Source: PWPR01 sp046542315
GTDB taxonomy: Bacteria; Bacillota; UBA994; PWPR01
Length of the DNA stretch: 33,718 bases
Assembly: GCA_046542315.1 (NCBI GenBank)
Contig: JBKHBO010000016.1
Location: forward strand, 1 to 33,718
Reading direction: 5' to 3'
Numbering within the stretch: the first letter of the stretch is position 1; each line of letters starts with the position of its first letter. The notes under the pieces are model-generated. The model saw only the letters and a program-made list of their open reading frames with translations, had not been told where the DNA came from and did not search any database. Below are positions 15,884 through 23,481 of the stretch, one piece after another. A program made the position numbers and the translations under genes.

Positions 15884-16681
15884 TCATTTTAATTCTTTGT
15901 GTACTTTATTGACTACCTGGTTAATCATTACATTATTATCTTTATCAAAGCTATCTTTGACAAAAAGAGCTAAAAATTCAATATTCCCAGAAGTACCTTT
16001 AATTGGAGAATAGGTCAAATTTTTTAGAGAATATCCATAGCATTTTGCGTAATCTACAACAGATTTTATTGCATATTTATGCATATTTTTACTTCTTATT
16101 ATTCCCCTTTTTGTGCTATCTTTTCCAAGCTCAAATTGTGGTTTAATTAAAGGGACAAAAATGCCCTTTTTGTCCAATACAAAATCCAAAATTTTAAAAA
16201 CATGTTTCAATGATATAAAAGAGACGTCTGTTACCACAAAATGAAATTTCTTATTGAAAGTGTTAGTGCTGATATTTTTTAAATTAAAATTTTCAATAGA
16301 GTATACTTTACTGTTATTTTTTAGTTTAATCACTAATTGGTCGACTCCGACATCTATAGCTGTTACATGTCTTGCTCCATGTTTCAAAGCACAATCTGTA
16401 AACCCTCCGGTTGAAGCTCCAATATCTAAGATATCTTTATTAGCAAAATCTAACTTAAAATGTTTTATTGCTTTTTCTAGCTTTAATCCACCCTTGCTGA
16501 CATAAGGACAAGCATCATAGATGATGCTTATATCATCATCTTCATTTACTTGAGTACTTTTTTTAGTAACAACTACTCCATTTACATTAATGGCACCTGC
16601 TTCAATATAAAACTGCGCCTTTGAACGAGATTCAAAATAGTTATTTTTTACCAGTAATTTGTCTAAACGTATTTTCTTCAC
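15884..16681 (-). CDS. tlyA: TlyA family rRNA 2'-O-methyltransferase / hemolysin-like protein
   Basis: An S4 RNA-binding domain (about 4-65, with RLDKLLV near the start) is followed by an FtsJ/RrmJ-type methyltransferase domain. The SAM motif is DIGASTGGF (86-94). The K-D-K-E tetrad of these 2'-O-methyltransferases can be matched to SKGGLKLEKA, VTDVSFIS, LIKPQFE and GNIEF. In mycobacteria TlyA methylates both rRNAs and affects capreomycin sensitivity; activity in other Firmicutes is less settled. The start is GTG 16681, 41 bases inside the end of dxs. The ribosome binding site is weak, which suggests coupled re-initiation. It is 265 residues long, as usual. Confidence 0.93.
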   Translation of the reverse strand: MKKIRLDKLLVKNNYFESRSKAQFYIEAGAINVNGVVVTKKSTQVNEDDDISIIYDACPYVSKGGLKLEKAIKHFKLDFANKDILDIGASTGGFTDCALKHGARHVTAIDVGVDQLVIKLKNNSKVYSIENFNLKNISTNTFNKKFHFVVTDVSFISLKHVFKILDFVLDKKGIFVPLIKPQFELGKDSTKRGIIRSKNMHKYAIKSVVDYAKCYGYSLKNLTYSPIKGTSGNIEFLALFVKDSFDKDNNVMINQVVNKVHKELK

Positions 16682-18554
16682 CTACTATATGCAAGTTAGT
16701 TAGCTTAACTAATATTTTTTCTACAATAGAGTCACTGTCTATTCCCAATTCATGATCTAATTGATTCACATTACCATGTTTGACAAACCTGTCAGGTATT
16801 CCAAATTTTATTATATCAGTATATATTTTATTATCTTGTAAAATATTTGACATCAATTCTCCCATACCACCTGAAATAATATTATCCTCCAAAGATACAA
16901 CTAAAGCATTCTTTTTAGAAAGACTCTTTAATAAGCTTTCATCAAAAGGCTTTAAGAACCTAGCATCTACTACTGTTGGGTTAATATGATGTTGTCTTAA
17001 TTTTTCTGCTACTTCAATAGCTGTAGCAGTCATCCTACCTATAGCCCATAATACCACTTGGCTTCCTTTAACCAATATGTCTGCTTTTCCTAATATCAAT
17101 TCATTTTCAGTACTTTTTGAAATTAAGTTAGCTGCCCCTCGTGGGTACCTAATAGCACAAGGTTTGTTTAACTCGAAAGCAAATTCTAGCATATTTCCTA
17201 ATTCTTCTCCATTTGATGGGGCCATAACTGTCAAGTTTGGAATAGATCTTAAATACGACAGGTCAAACACTCCGTGATGAGTTGCGCCATCTGCGCCAAC
17301 CAAGCCTGCTCTATCAAGAGCGAAAATCACAGGTAGTTTTTGTAATGCTATATCATGAATAATTTGATCATAAGCTCTTTGTAAAAAGGTAGAATATACA
17401 GCAAAAACAGGCTTCAGGCCAGCAGCAGCCATTCCTGCAGCAAGTGTAGTTGCATGTTGTTCAGTAATTCCTGTGTCAAAAAATCTGTCGGGGAAGGTTC
17501 TTTTAAAACTATCTAGTCCAACTCCCGAACACATCGCAGCTGTTATAGCAACTATTTTCTTATCATTTTCTGCTAGTTTTGTTACACTCTCTCCAAACAC
17601 ATTACTAAAACTCTTTGGCTTAAGGTGTTTTACTTTGCCAGTGTCTACAAAAAAAGGAGAAACTCCATGATACACTTCTGGAGAAGAAACAGCTGGCTTA
17701 TAACCATACCCTTTTTTGGTTATTGTATGAATTATTACAGGTTTATTTATACTAAGTGCTTGTTTTAAATGAGTTTGTATAGAATCTATATCATGACCGT
17801 CAATAGGTCCCATGTAAGTAAAACCTAGTTCTTCAAATATTAATCCTTTAACTAAAAGATATTTGAGACTATTTTTAACTTTAGAAACAGTCGATTTTAG
17901 TCCAGATCCAATCACAGGAATATCTTCTAAAAGTTTTCTGATATTTTCTTTTGCTTGTGTATAGTTTCTATCTGTACGTAATAAATTTAAATATTGTGCC
18001 ATAGCACCAACATTTTGTGAAATAGACATTTGATTGTCATTAATGACAACTACCATTTTCTTTTGAATATGCCCAATATGATTAAGAGCTTCCCAAGCCA
18101 TACCAGAAGTAAGTGCACCGTCTCCAATAACAGCCACAACACTATTGTTTTCTTCCATAAGGTCTGCTCTAATAGCCATTCCTAAAGCAGCAGATAAAGA
18201 AGTACTACTATGTCCAGCTCCAAAAGCGTCATAAGGGCTTTCTTCAATTGAAGTATAGCCACTCAAACCTTCATATTGTCTAATAGTATCAAATTTATCA
18301 TACCTGCCAGTTAACAGTTTATGAGTATAGGTTTGATGACTAACATCCCAAACTAATTTGTCAGCAGGACAGTTTAAGACTTTATGTAGAGCAATAGTTA
18401 ATTCAACAACACCTAGATTGGGAGCTAAATGTCCACCATTTTTAGATACTGTATCAATAATTACCTCTCTAATTTCTTTTGATAATTCTTTTAACTCTTC
18501 TAGAGACATATTCTTTATGTCTTTAGGACTGCTAATTTTTTCTAAATAGCTCAT
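16641..18554 (-). CDS. dxs: 1-deoxy-D-xylulose-5-phosphate synthase
   Basis: The first step of the MEP isoprenoid pathway: pyruvate + glyceraldehyde 3-phosphate to DXP with thiamine diphosphate. From the chosen start: VSHQTYTHKLLTGR (71-84), the thiamine motif GDGALTSGMAWEALN (144-158) running to N172, and GITEQHA (362-368) with the catalytic E365. Starts at GTG 18563, ATG 18560 and ATG 18554 are in frame. The last gives the usual MSYLEKI N-terminus and the best spacing from the imperfect AGAGTGAT ribosome binding site. It lies directly after ispA, so two isoprenoid genes are paired. The 3' end overlaps tlyA by 41 bases. Confidence 0.95.
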   Translation of the reverse strand: MSYLEKISSPKDIKNMSLEELKELSKEIREVIIDTVSKNGGHLAPNLGVVELTIALHKVLNCPADKLVWDVSHQTYTHKLLTGRYDKFDTIRQYEGLSGYTSIEESPYDAFGAGHSSTSLSAALGMAIRADLMEENNSVVAVIGDGALTSGMAWEALNHIGHIQKKMVVVINDNQMSISQNVGAMAQYLNLLRTDRNYTQAKENIRKLLEDIPVIGSGLKSTVSKVKNSLKYLLVKGLIFEELGFTYMGPIDGHDIDSIQTHLKQALSINKPVIIHTITKKGYGYKPAVSSPEVYHGVSPFFVDTGKVKHLKPKSFSNVFGESVTKLAENDKKIVAITAAMCSGVGLDSFKRTFPDRFFDTGITEQHATTLAAGMAAAGLKPVFAVYSTFLQRAYDQIIHDIALQKLPVIFALDRAGLVGADGATHHGVFDLSYLRSIPNLTVMAPSNGEELGNMLEFAFELNKPCAIRYPRGAANLISKSTENELILGKADILVKGSQVVLWAIGRMTATAIEVAEKLRQHHINPTVVDARFLKPFDESLLKSLSKKNALVVSLEDNIISGGMGELMSNILQDNKIYTDIIKFGIPDRFVKHGNVNQLDHELGIDSDSIVEKILVKLTNLHIVGEENTFRQITGKK

Positions 18555-18567
18555 TTTCATCACTCTC

Positions 18568-19452
18568 TTAAAAATTTCTATTAACTAAGAACTCAAAAAT
18601 ATTAATCAATTCTTCACTATTATTGATTTTTTTTAGTAAGTCTACTGAGTCTGATTGTAATTGATTGCAAACCTTTTGTGCTTCTTTTATGCCAAATAAT
18701 TTAGGATAAGTTAGTTTTCCTAGTTCTTCATCTCTACCAATATTCTTCCCAAGTGTTTCTTTATCACTAGTGATATCAAGCAAATCGTCTTTTATTTGAA
18801 AAGCCAAGCCTACCTTTAATGATGCTTCTTTTAAACTATTATAAACTTCTTTGTTGGCTTGAGCAATTATAGCACCTATAAGTACTGAAGCTTGGATTAA
18901 TTTTGCTGTTTTGTTGATATGTAAAAACTGCAAAATATCTTTATCATGTTTCAAAATCTTTTTCTCTGCTAATATATCAACCGCTTGCCCACCAATTACT
19001 CCATTTGATGATAGAGCATTGGTGAGAACTGATATAACATCAGGAACTGTCTTTCTAGGTGTTTGATAATCTGCGATTATTCTAAAAGCATCAATTAATA
19101 AAGCATCACCTGCGAGTATCGCCATTCCTTCCCCATACTTTTTGTGATTAGTTGGTAACCCACGCCTTAAATCATCATTGTCTATACTTGGCAAGTCATC
19201 ATGAATCAAAGTAAAACAATGAGCCAATTCAATGGCAATTGCTGAAGGCAATGCAGACTCACAAGAGCCCAATAACATTTTAGTAGTCTCTAATGCTAAA
19301 ATTGGTCGAATTCTTTTACCCTTACTAAGAGCACTATACCTCATAGCCTCATGAATTATTGGAGGAAGACGTTTTTGTGTTGGTAGATACTTATCTATTG
19401 CTTCATTTACCATTTTTTGATAAATAGAAAGTAAATTAGCTAAGTCACTCAT
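18568..19452 (-). CDS. ispA: Farnesyl diphosphate (polyprenyl) synthase
   Basis: It condenses IPP with allylic diphosphates, probably to farnesyl diphosphate, the precursor of undecaprenyl and quinone chains. The first Asp-rich motif is DDLPSID (85-91), the bacterial form with a two-residue insertion. The second is DDLLD (222-226). F80, five residues before the first motif, is the bulky aromatic associated with a C15 product. KGKRIRP (44-50) and GGQAVD (154-159) are also present. The length of 294 is usual. Its ATG overlaps the xseB stop in an ATGA junction. Confidence 0.94.
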   Translation of the reverse strand: MSDLANLLSIYQKMVNEAIDKYLPTQKRLPPIIHEAMRYSALSKGKRIRPILALETTKMLLGSCESALPSAIAIELAHCFTLIHDDLPSIDNDDLRRGLPTNHKKYGEGMAILAGDALLIDAFRIIADYQTPRKTVPDVISVLTNALSSNGVIGGQAVDILAEKKILKHDKDILQFLHINKTAKLIQASVLIGAIIAQANKEVYNSLKEASLKVGLAFQIKDDLLDITSDKETLGKNIGRDEELGKLTYPKLFGIKEAQKVCNQLQSDSVDLLKKINNSEELINIFEFLVNRNF

Positions 19453-19664
19453 TCTTTATCCTCACTAAAATCAACTAATTCATCATTCTGAAATTGTTTA
19501 ACTTTAATCTCTGCTTCACTAAGTAACTCTTTAGATTGCTCAATCAAAGACATGCCTTCTTCATATAAGCTCAAAATTTCTTTTAAGTCTTTGTCATTAG
19601 ATTCAAGTTTTTTCATAATCTCGTCTAATCTTTTTAAAGTTTTTTCAATCGTTAATTTTTTCAT
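19449..19664 (-). CDS. xseB: Exodeoxyribonuclease VII small subunit
   Basis: A 71-residue all-helical subunit of ExoVII. It binds the large subunit in several copies and is needed for single-strand nuclease activity. It matches the family in size and in the central pattern RLDEIMKKLE...LKEILSLYEEGMSLI, with many Glu and Lys. It overlaps xseA by 20 bases and ispA by 4, so its translation is coupled on both sides. Confidence 0.92.
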   Translation of the reverse strand: MKKLTIEKTLKRLDEIMKKLESNDKDLKEILSLYEEGMSLIEQSKELLSEAEIKVKQFQNDELVDFSEDKE

Positions 19665-20868
19665 TATTGTGACCTTCTTTATGTACAGATTTTACTTTTA
19701 AAATTCCATCTTTAAAAACAAGATTTAAAAATGTTCCAAGAGCAACTTCATCAATACTTTTAACTTCTTTTTTAAATTCCTTATCATATACTTTCGGAAA
19801 ACGTCCTTGTTTAACATATAAATTATTAATTGCATTTTCGTAAAAGTTTACTTTATTTCGATAATTGGTAATTTTGTAATTAACTAAGTAATTAAGCTTT
19901 TGAATTTTAAGGCTTAAACTTTCCTTTAAATGATCTAAATATGTGTTTGGCTCGTATGCTTTTAATTGTCTTTCCATATTAATTACATTTTGTTTTAAAG
20001 CATTTAATTTCTGAGTTGTTATTTTTATAATATTATTTTCATAATAATCTAAATCTCTTAAAAGTTGTGAAATATCTGGAGTGGCAGTTATTGCTGCAGC
20101 TGTAGGTGTGGCTACAGAAAAATCTGCTACCAAGTCAGATAAAGTGATATCTATTTCGTGTCCTATAGCAGTAATGACTGGTATAGAACAATTATATATT
20201 TCTTTTACTAATCTTTCTTCATTAAAAGTCCATAAGTCTTCTTCAGAACCTCCACCCCTACCTAAAATTACAATATCTGGATCATGTTTTATTATATCAT
20301 TAAAGCACTTTAAAATATCTTCAAGCGCGGTATTTCCTTGCACATTTGCAGGGAATAATATGACTTCGCAGATAGGAAATCTTTCTTTAATAGTCCTAAT
20401 AATATCATGAATAACTGCTCCAGTTTTTGATGTTATAACTGCTATTTTTTTAGGAAATTTAGGTAAAGCCTTTTTTATTTCTATATCAAAATATCCTTGT
20501 TCTGCTAATTTAGTTTTTAATTTAAGATATTTTTGTCTAAGGTCGCCAAAGCCCATCTTATGTAACGAGTCAACATATAATTGGTATTCTCCATATTTTT
20601 CATATATTGAAATCTTACCTTGAGCTAATATTTGTTGACCGTTTTCTGGTATGAATGTCAAATATCTAGCTTGAGATTTAAACATAACACATTTCAATCG
20701 AGATTCCTGATCTTTAAGAGAAAAATAGATATGTCCAGAAGAGTGCTTTTTATAATTGACTATTTCTCCTACTACTAACATAAGTTGAAAAGTGAGGTCA
20801 TTTTCAATTTTTTTTGATAATAATTGGTTGACCTCACTTACTGAATAAAAATCTTTATTTAGCTGCAT
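19645..20868 (-). CDS. xseA: Exodeoxyribonuclease VII large subunit
   Basis: The catalytic subunit of ExoVII, which degrades single-stranded DNA from both ends. It has an N-terminal OB-fold (about 1-100, with the SGHIYFSLKD stretch at 44-53), the catalytic domain with ITSKTGAVIHDI (about 145-156), RGGGSEEDLWTFNEE (about 204-218), IGHEID and SVATPTAAA, then a long helical region and a short C-terminal domain. At 407 residues it is slightly short for the family, with no sign of damage. The ATG lies inside the last codons of folD (14-base overlap) and has no clear ribosome binding site, so it is probably translated by coupling. Confidence 0.94.
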   Translation of the reverse strand: MQLNKDFYSVSEVNQLLSKKIENDLTFQLMLVVGEIVNYKKHSSGHIYFSLKDQESRLKCVMFKSQARYLTFIPENGQQILAQGKISIYEKYGEYQLYVDSLHKMGFGDLRQKYLKLKTKLAEQGYFDIEIKKALPKFPKKIAVITSKTGAVIHDIIRTIKERFPICEVILFPANVQGNTALEDILKCFNDIIKHDPDIVILGRGGGSEEDLWTFNEERLVKEIYNCSIPVITAIGHEIDITLSDLVADFSVATPTAAAITATPDISQLLRDLDYYENNIIKITTQKLNALKQNVINMERQLKAYEPNTYLDHLKESLSLKIQKLNYLVNYKITNYRNKVNFYENAINNLYVKQGRFPKVYDKEFKKEVKSIDEVALGTFLNLVFKDGILKVKSVHKEGHNNEKIND

Positions 20869-21709
20869 GTCTATATGCTGATTTAATAGTGTTTTTCATC
20901 AACATAGCAATTGTCATAGGTCCAACTCCACCTGGCACTGGAGTAATAGCAGATGCTTTTTTAGATACTTCGTCATAAGAAACGTCTCCTACAAGACTTC
21001 CATCTTCTAAGCGGTTAATCCCTACATCAATTACGACTACTCCTTCTTTTACCATATCAGCTGTAATTAAATCAGGCTTACCTACTGCTACAACAATTAA
21101 ATCTGCTTTTTTTGTATGCATAGCCAAATTTTTTGTCTTTATATGAGTAAGAGTAGTTGTAGCTTCACGATTAACTAGCATTGTAGCCATTGGTTTACCT
21201 ACAATATTACTCGCACCTACAATAACAGCTTCCATTCCCTCAACGTTAATTTCATATCTATCTAACATTTCTAATACTCCATAAGGGGTACATGACCAAA
21301 ATCCTTCAGTATCATTTAAAAACATTTTACCAATATTAATTGGATGAAAGCCATCAACATCTTTTTCTGGATTTATTGTATCAATCACTAAATCACTATC
21401 AATGTGGTCAGGTAATGGTAATTGTACTAATATTCCATGAACATTATTATCTCTATTTAGTTCTTCGATCTTACTTAATAATTCATCTTGAGTAACTGTT
21501 GTATCATAATTAATCTTAGTTGAGTTAATACCAATCCTCTTACAAGCTCTCTCTTTTGCTCTGACATATGTCTTTGATGCTGGATTATCACCTACTAAAA
21601 TAACTGCTAGTCCAGGTTCTGTATTTAACTCTTTAAGCTGTAGTACATCCTCTTTTAGTTCTCTTTCAATATCTTTAGATATCTTTTTTCCATCAATAAT
21701 TGTTGCCAT
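20855..21709 (-). CDS. folD: Bifunctional methylene-THF dehydrogenase / methenyl-THF cyclohydrolase
   Basis: It interconverts 5,10-methylene- and 10-formyl-tetrahydrofolate in one-carbon metabolism. From ATG 21709: Y48 and K52 in SKTYVRAKERACKRIG, HGILVQLPLPDH (about 99-110), PEKDVDGFH, the Rossmann-type GASNIVGKP, and PGGVGPMT near the end. The 284-residue length is standard. The frame stays open for 28 more codons upstream, but these lie inside the preceding gene and encode a hydrophobic non-homologous extension. AGGAGG, 6 bases before ATG 21709, settles the start. The gap to the upstream stop is 10 bases. Confidence 0.96.
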   Translation of the reverse strand: MATIIDGKKISKDIERELKEDVLQLKELNTEPGLAVILVGDNPASKTYVRAKERACKRIGINSTKINYDTTVTQDELLSKIEELNRDNNVHGILVQLPLPDHIDSDLVIDTINPEKDVDGFHPINIGKMFLNDTEGFWSCTPYGVLEMLDRYEINVEGMEAVIVGASNIVGKPMATMLVNREATTTLTHIKTKNLAMHTKKADLIVVAVGKPDLITADMVKEGVVVIDVGINRLEDGSLVGDVSYDEVSKKASAITPVPGGVGPMTIAMLMKNTIKSAYRHAAK

Positions 21710-21715
21710 TGTAAT

Positions 21716-21721
21716 CCTCCT
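21716..21721 (-). promoter_or_regulatory. Ribosome binding site deciding the folD start
   Basis: A perfect AGGAGG on the minus strand, 6 bases before ATG 21709. It excludes the in-frame upstream extension to 21793. Confidence 0.85.
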
Positions 21722-22637
21722 AAATTTGATTAAAATACTTCTCTGCCAGAAAAGCCAAACCAACAGCATTATCAGAACTATATTTTTCATCACAAAAAGC
21801 TAGTTGATAGGGCAGTCTTTTGGTAAGTTCTTTTTTTATAATGCTATTTCTGGCTACTCCGCCTACCAGTAGTATTATATCATACTTATTTTTTTCATAA
21901 ATATTTCTAATAACTTTTTCAATTGATCTTGCTATGCATATAAATGTAGCATTTGCAATGCTCTCTTTTGTATAATTATTCTTAATTAATTTTTGTGCAA
22001 ATGTCTCTGGACCAGAAAAGCTAATAAAATTGCCTTTAGTTGATGATGGAATTCTAACATCATCATATTTATCTCTTTGAGCCCATAGATCCATTTGCGG
22101 TCCTGCTGGAAAGCTACTACCTAAAGTTACACCTATTCTATCGATAAACTGTCCTGCATGTAAATCTGTAGAATTACCAAGTAATTTGATCTTAAACTTA
22201 AAGTCTTCGTTCTTTACTTGTAGAAATTCTGTTGTTCCGCCAGAAATATGGATTGCTAAAATATTTTTTTTAGTAGTTTTAGTCGACCATAAACCAGCTG
22301 CAATGTGACCTTCTTGGTGTGATAGATTAAAAATAGGTATGTTATTAAGTTTAGTATTAAACTTAGCTACAGACTCTCCAACTTTAAACACAGGCATGTA
22401 TGAATTTTCTTCAGGAGTTGGTTTAGATGACACACCGATTGCATCGATGTGATAGCCATCAAGCTCATCTGAAATTGTAATTAAATTTTTAACATGTTGA
22501 AATACCGCTTCTGACTGTCTAAGTCCTCTGCCTCCAGTTGGCACTTCCAGCAAAAGACGTTTATCTAGAATTGCTTTTTCATCTTTTATTAGGGCTATAG
22601 ATGTTGTATAAGCACTAGTATCAATACCTAAAAACAT
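21720..22637 (-). CDS. Kae1/TsaD-like protein, divergent paralogue
   Basis: An ASKHA-fold protein of the Kae1/TsaD (formerly O-sialoglycoprotein endopeptidase) family, 305 residues from ATG 22637. The metal site seems intact: H107 and H111 in LSHQEGHI, and D289 in SSDNAVGL. Other TsaD landmarks are altered. The usual SGGHTE is SGGTTEF (132-138), and the usual AGEAFDKVA is AGQFIDRIG (161-169). The substrate-loop region around 70-90 lacks the canonical GPGL segment. It is therefore unlikely to be the cell's t6A synthase, and a normal tsaD should exist elsewhere. Function is unknown; similar proteins are often labelled O-sialoglycoprotein endopeptidase in clostridia. ATG 22646 is a possible start, but only 22637 has a GGA at suitable distance. 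It follows nusB by one base. Confidence 0.85.
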   Translation of the reverse strand: MFLGIDTSAYTTSIALIKDEKAILDKRLLLEVPTGGRGLRQSEAVFQHVKNLITISDELDGYHIDAIGVSSKPTPEENSYMPVFKVGESVAKFNTKLNNIPIFNLSHQEGHIAAGLWSTKTTKKNILAIHISGGTTEFLQVKNEDFKFKIKLLGNSTDLHAGQFIDRIGVTLGSSFPAGPQMDLWAQRDKYDDVRIPSSTKGNFISFSGPETFAQKLIKNNYTKESIANATFICIARSIEKVIRNIYEKNKYDIILLVGGVARNSIIKKELTKRLPYQLAFCDEKYSSDNAVGLAFLAEKYFNQI

Positions 22638-22638
22638 A

Positions 22639-23037
22639 TTATTCATCCATTTCTAAATTTGCTAATACCCCATTTATCAAACGATAAGCATTTGAGTCAC
22701 AATACAATTTAGCTAGTTCTACAGCTTCATTTATAACTACTTGCTTTGGCATATTTGCTACTGGGTCAAGCTCTGCTGCTGCTAATCGTAAAATATTTCT
22801 TTCAATAACAGCTAAACGGTCTAGTCGCCATTGTTTCAAGTGGCTTTCAATTTTTACATCATATCCACTAATATTGTTAATAACTCGATCATATAGCTCA
22901 ACCATATAAACAATTTCTTCATTATTTAGTTTTAGTAGATCTATTACTTTATCTACGGAGTTTTTAGGGTTTTTAACTCCAATATCCCATGAATAAAGTA
23001 GCTTTAGCGCTGCTTCTCTCGATTTACGTCTACTCAT
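22639..23037 (-). CDS. nusB: Transcription antitermination factor NusB
   Basis: An all-helical RNA-binding protein that, with NusE (S10), joins antitermination complexes on rRNA operons. The 132-residue length is normal. Family marks are SRRKSREAALKLLYSWD (2-18), DRLAVIERNILRLAAAEL (near 73-90) and the C-terminal NEAVELAK...YRLINGVL. The ATG is close behind GAGGTGAC. The 57-base gap to the upstream yqhY gene holds a terminator-like hairpin, so expression may depend on read-through. Confidence 0.95.
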   Translation of the reverse strand: MSRRKSREAALKLLYSWDIGVKNPKNSVDKVIDLLKLNNEEIVYMVELYDRVINNISGYDVKIESHLKQWRLDRLAVIERNILRLAAAELDPVANMPKQVVINEAVELAKLYCDSNAYRLINGVLANLEMDE

Positions 23038-23062
23038 ATTGTCACCTCTATATCTTATCGCA

Positions 23063-23088
23063 TAAAAATCCCCTGCATAGCAAGGGAT
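23063..23088 (-). terminator. Terminator-like hairpin between yqhY and nusB
   Basis: On the minus strand, five base pairs (ATCCC with GGGAT), a single C/A mismatch and three more pairs close a 3-base loop (68-76 with 80-88 of the 23000s). TTTTA follows the stem. It sits 6 bases after the yqhY stop and 26 bases before the nusB start. It is a weak intrinsic terminator or an RNA-processing or attenuation hairpin. No room is left for a new promoter downstream, so it can only be partial. Confidence 0.5.
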
Positions 23089-23094
23089 CTCTAT

Positions 23095-23463
23095 TTATTT
23101 AGCTCCTAAGTCTTCTTCTACTACAAAGGAAACACCTTGTACGAAAATATTAACTGCCACTACATCTAATCCAGTCATATTTTCTATAGACTGTTTAATA
23201 TTCTTCTGCACTTTTCTTGCTACTTCTGGAATATTAACACCATACTTAACCTTAATATATGCTTCAACATTGACTTCATTCTCGTTGATCTGTGCTTTCA
23301 CACCTTTACTAGCGGTTTTTCCACTAACTATATCTTTAAATCCACTTGTAAAGCTAGTAGTCATACCAGAAATACCATCTATTTCGTCTGCAGCTATTCT
23401 TGCTATTACACTAACTACGTCATCTGCTATTTTTACATTACCAATTGTGTTTTCCTCGTTCAT
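23095..23463 (-). CDS. yqhY: Asp23/Gls24 family protein (YqhY-like)
   Basis: A 122-residue Asp23/Gls24-family protein. IADDVVSVIARIAADEIDGISGM (near 12-34) and the later VKYGVNIPEVARKVQKNIKQSIENMTGLDV pattern are typical. There is no membrane segment. The place immediately before nusB is that of Bacillus subtilis yqhY, which has been linked to control of acetyl-CoA carboxylase activity and sits behind accBC there. Here accB and accC are not adjacent; an M42 peptidase and cobO occupy that side. The ATG lies behind AAGGGGG. Cytoplasmic location is expected. Confidence 0.9.
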   Translation of the reverse strand: MNEENTIGNVKIADDVVSVIARIAADEIDGISGMTTSFTSGFKDIVSGKTASKGVKAQINENEVNVEAYIKVKYGVNIPEVARKVQKNIKQSIENMTGLDVVAVNIFVQGVSFVVEEDLGAK

Positions 23464-23481
23464 AATAATAGCCCCCTTAAG

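Noticed and set aside
21710..21793. 28-residue hydrophobic N-terminal extension of FolD, which could look like a signal or membrane anchor
   Set aside because: It lies within the preceding gene, is not part of FolD, and a perfect AGGAGG sits just before the normal ATG at 21709.
21720..22637. Annotation as the essential t6A enzyme TsaD
   Set aside because: Several canonical TsaD motifs are changed and the length is short for TsaD; it is better called a paralogue.
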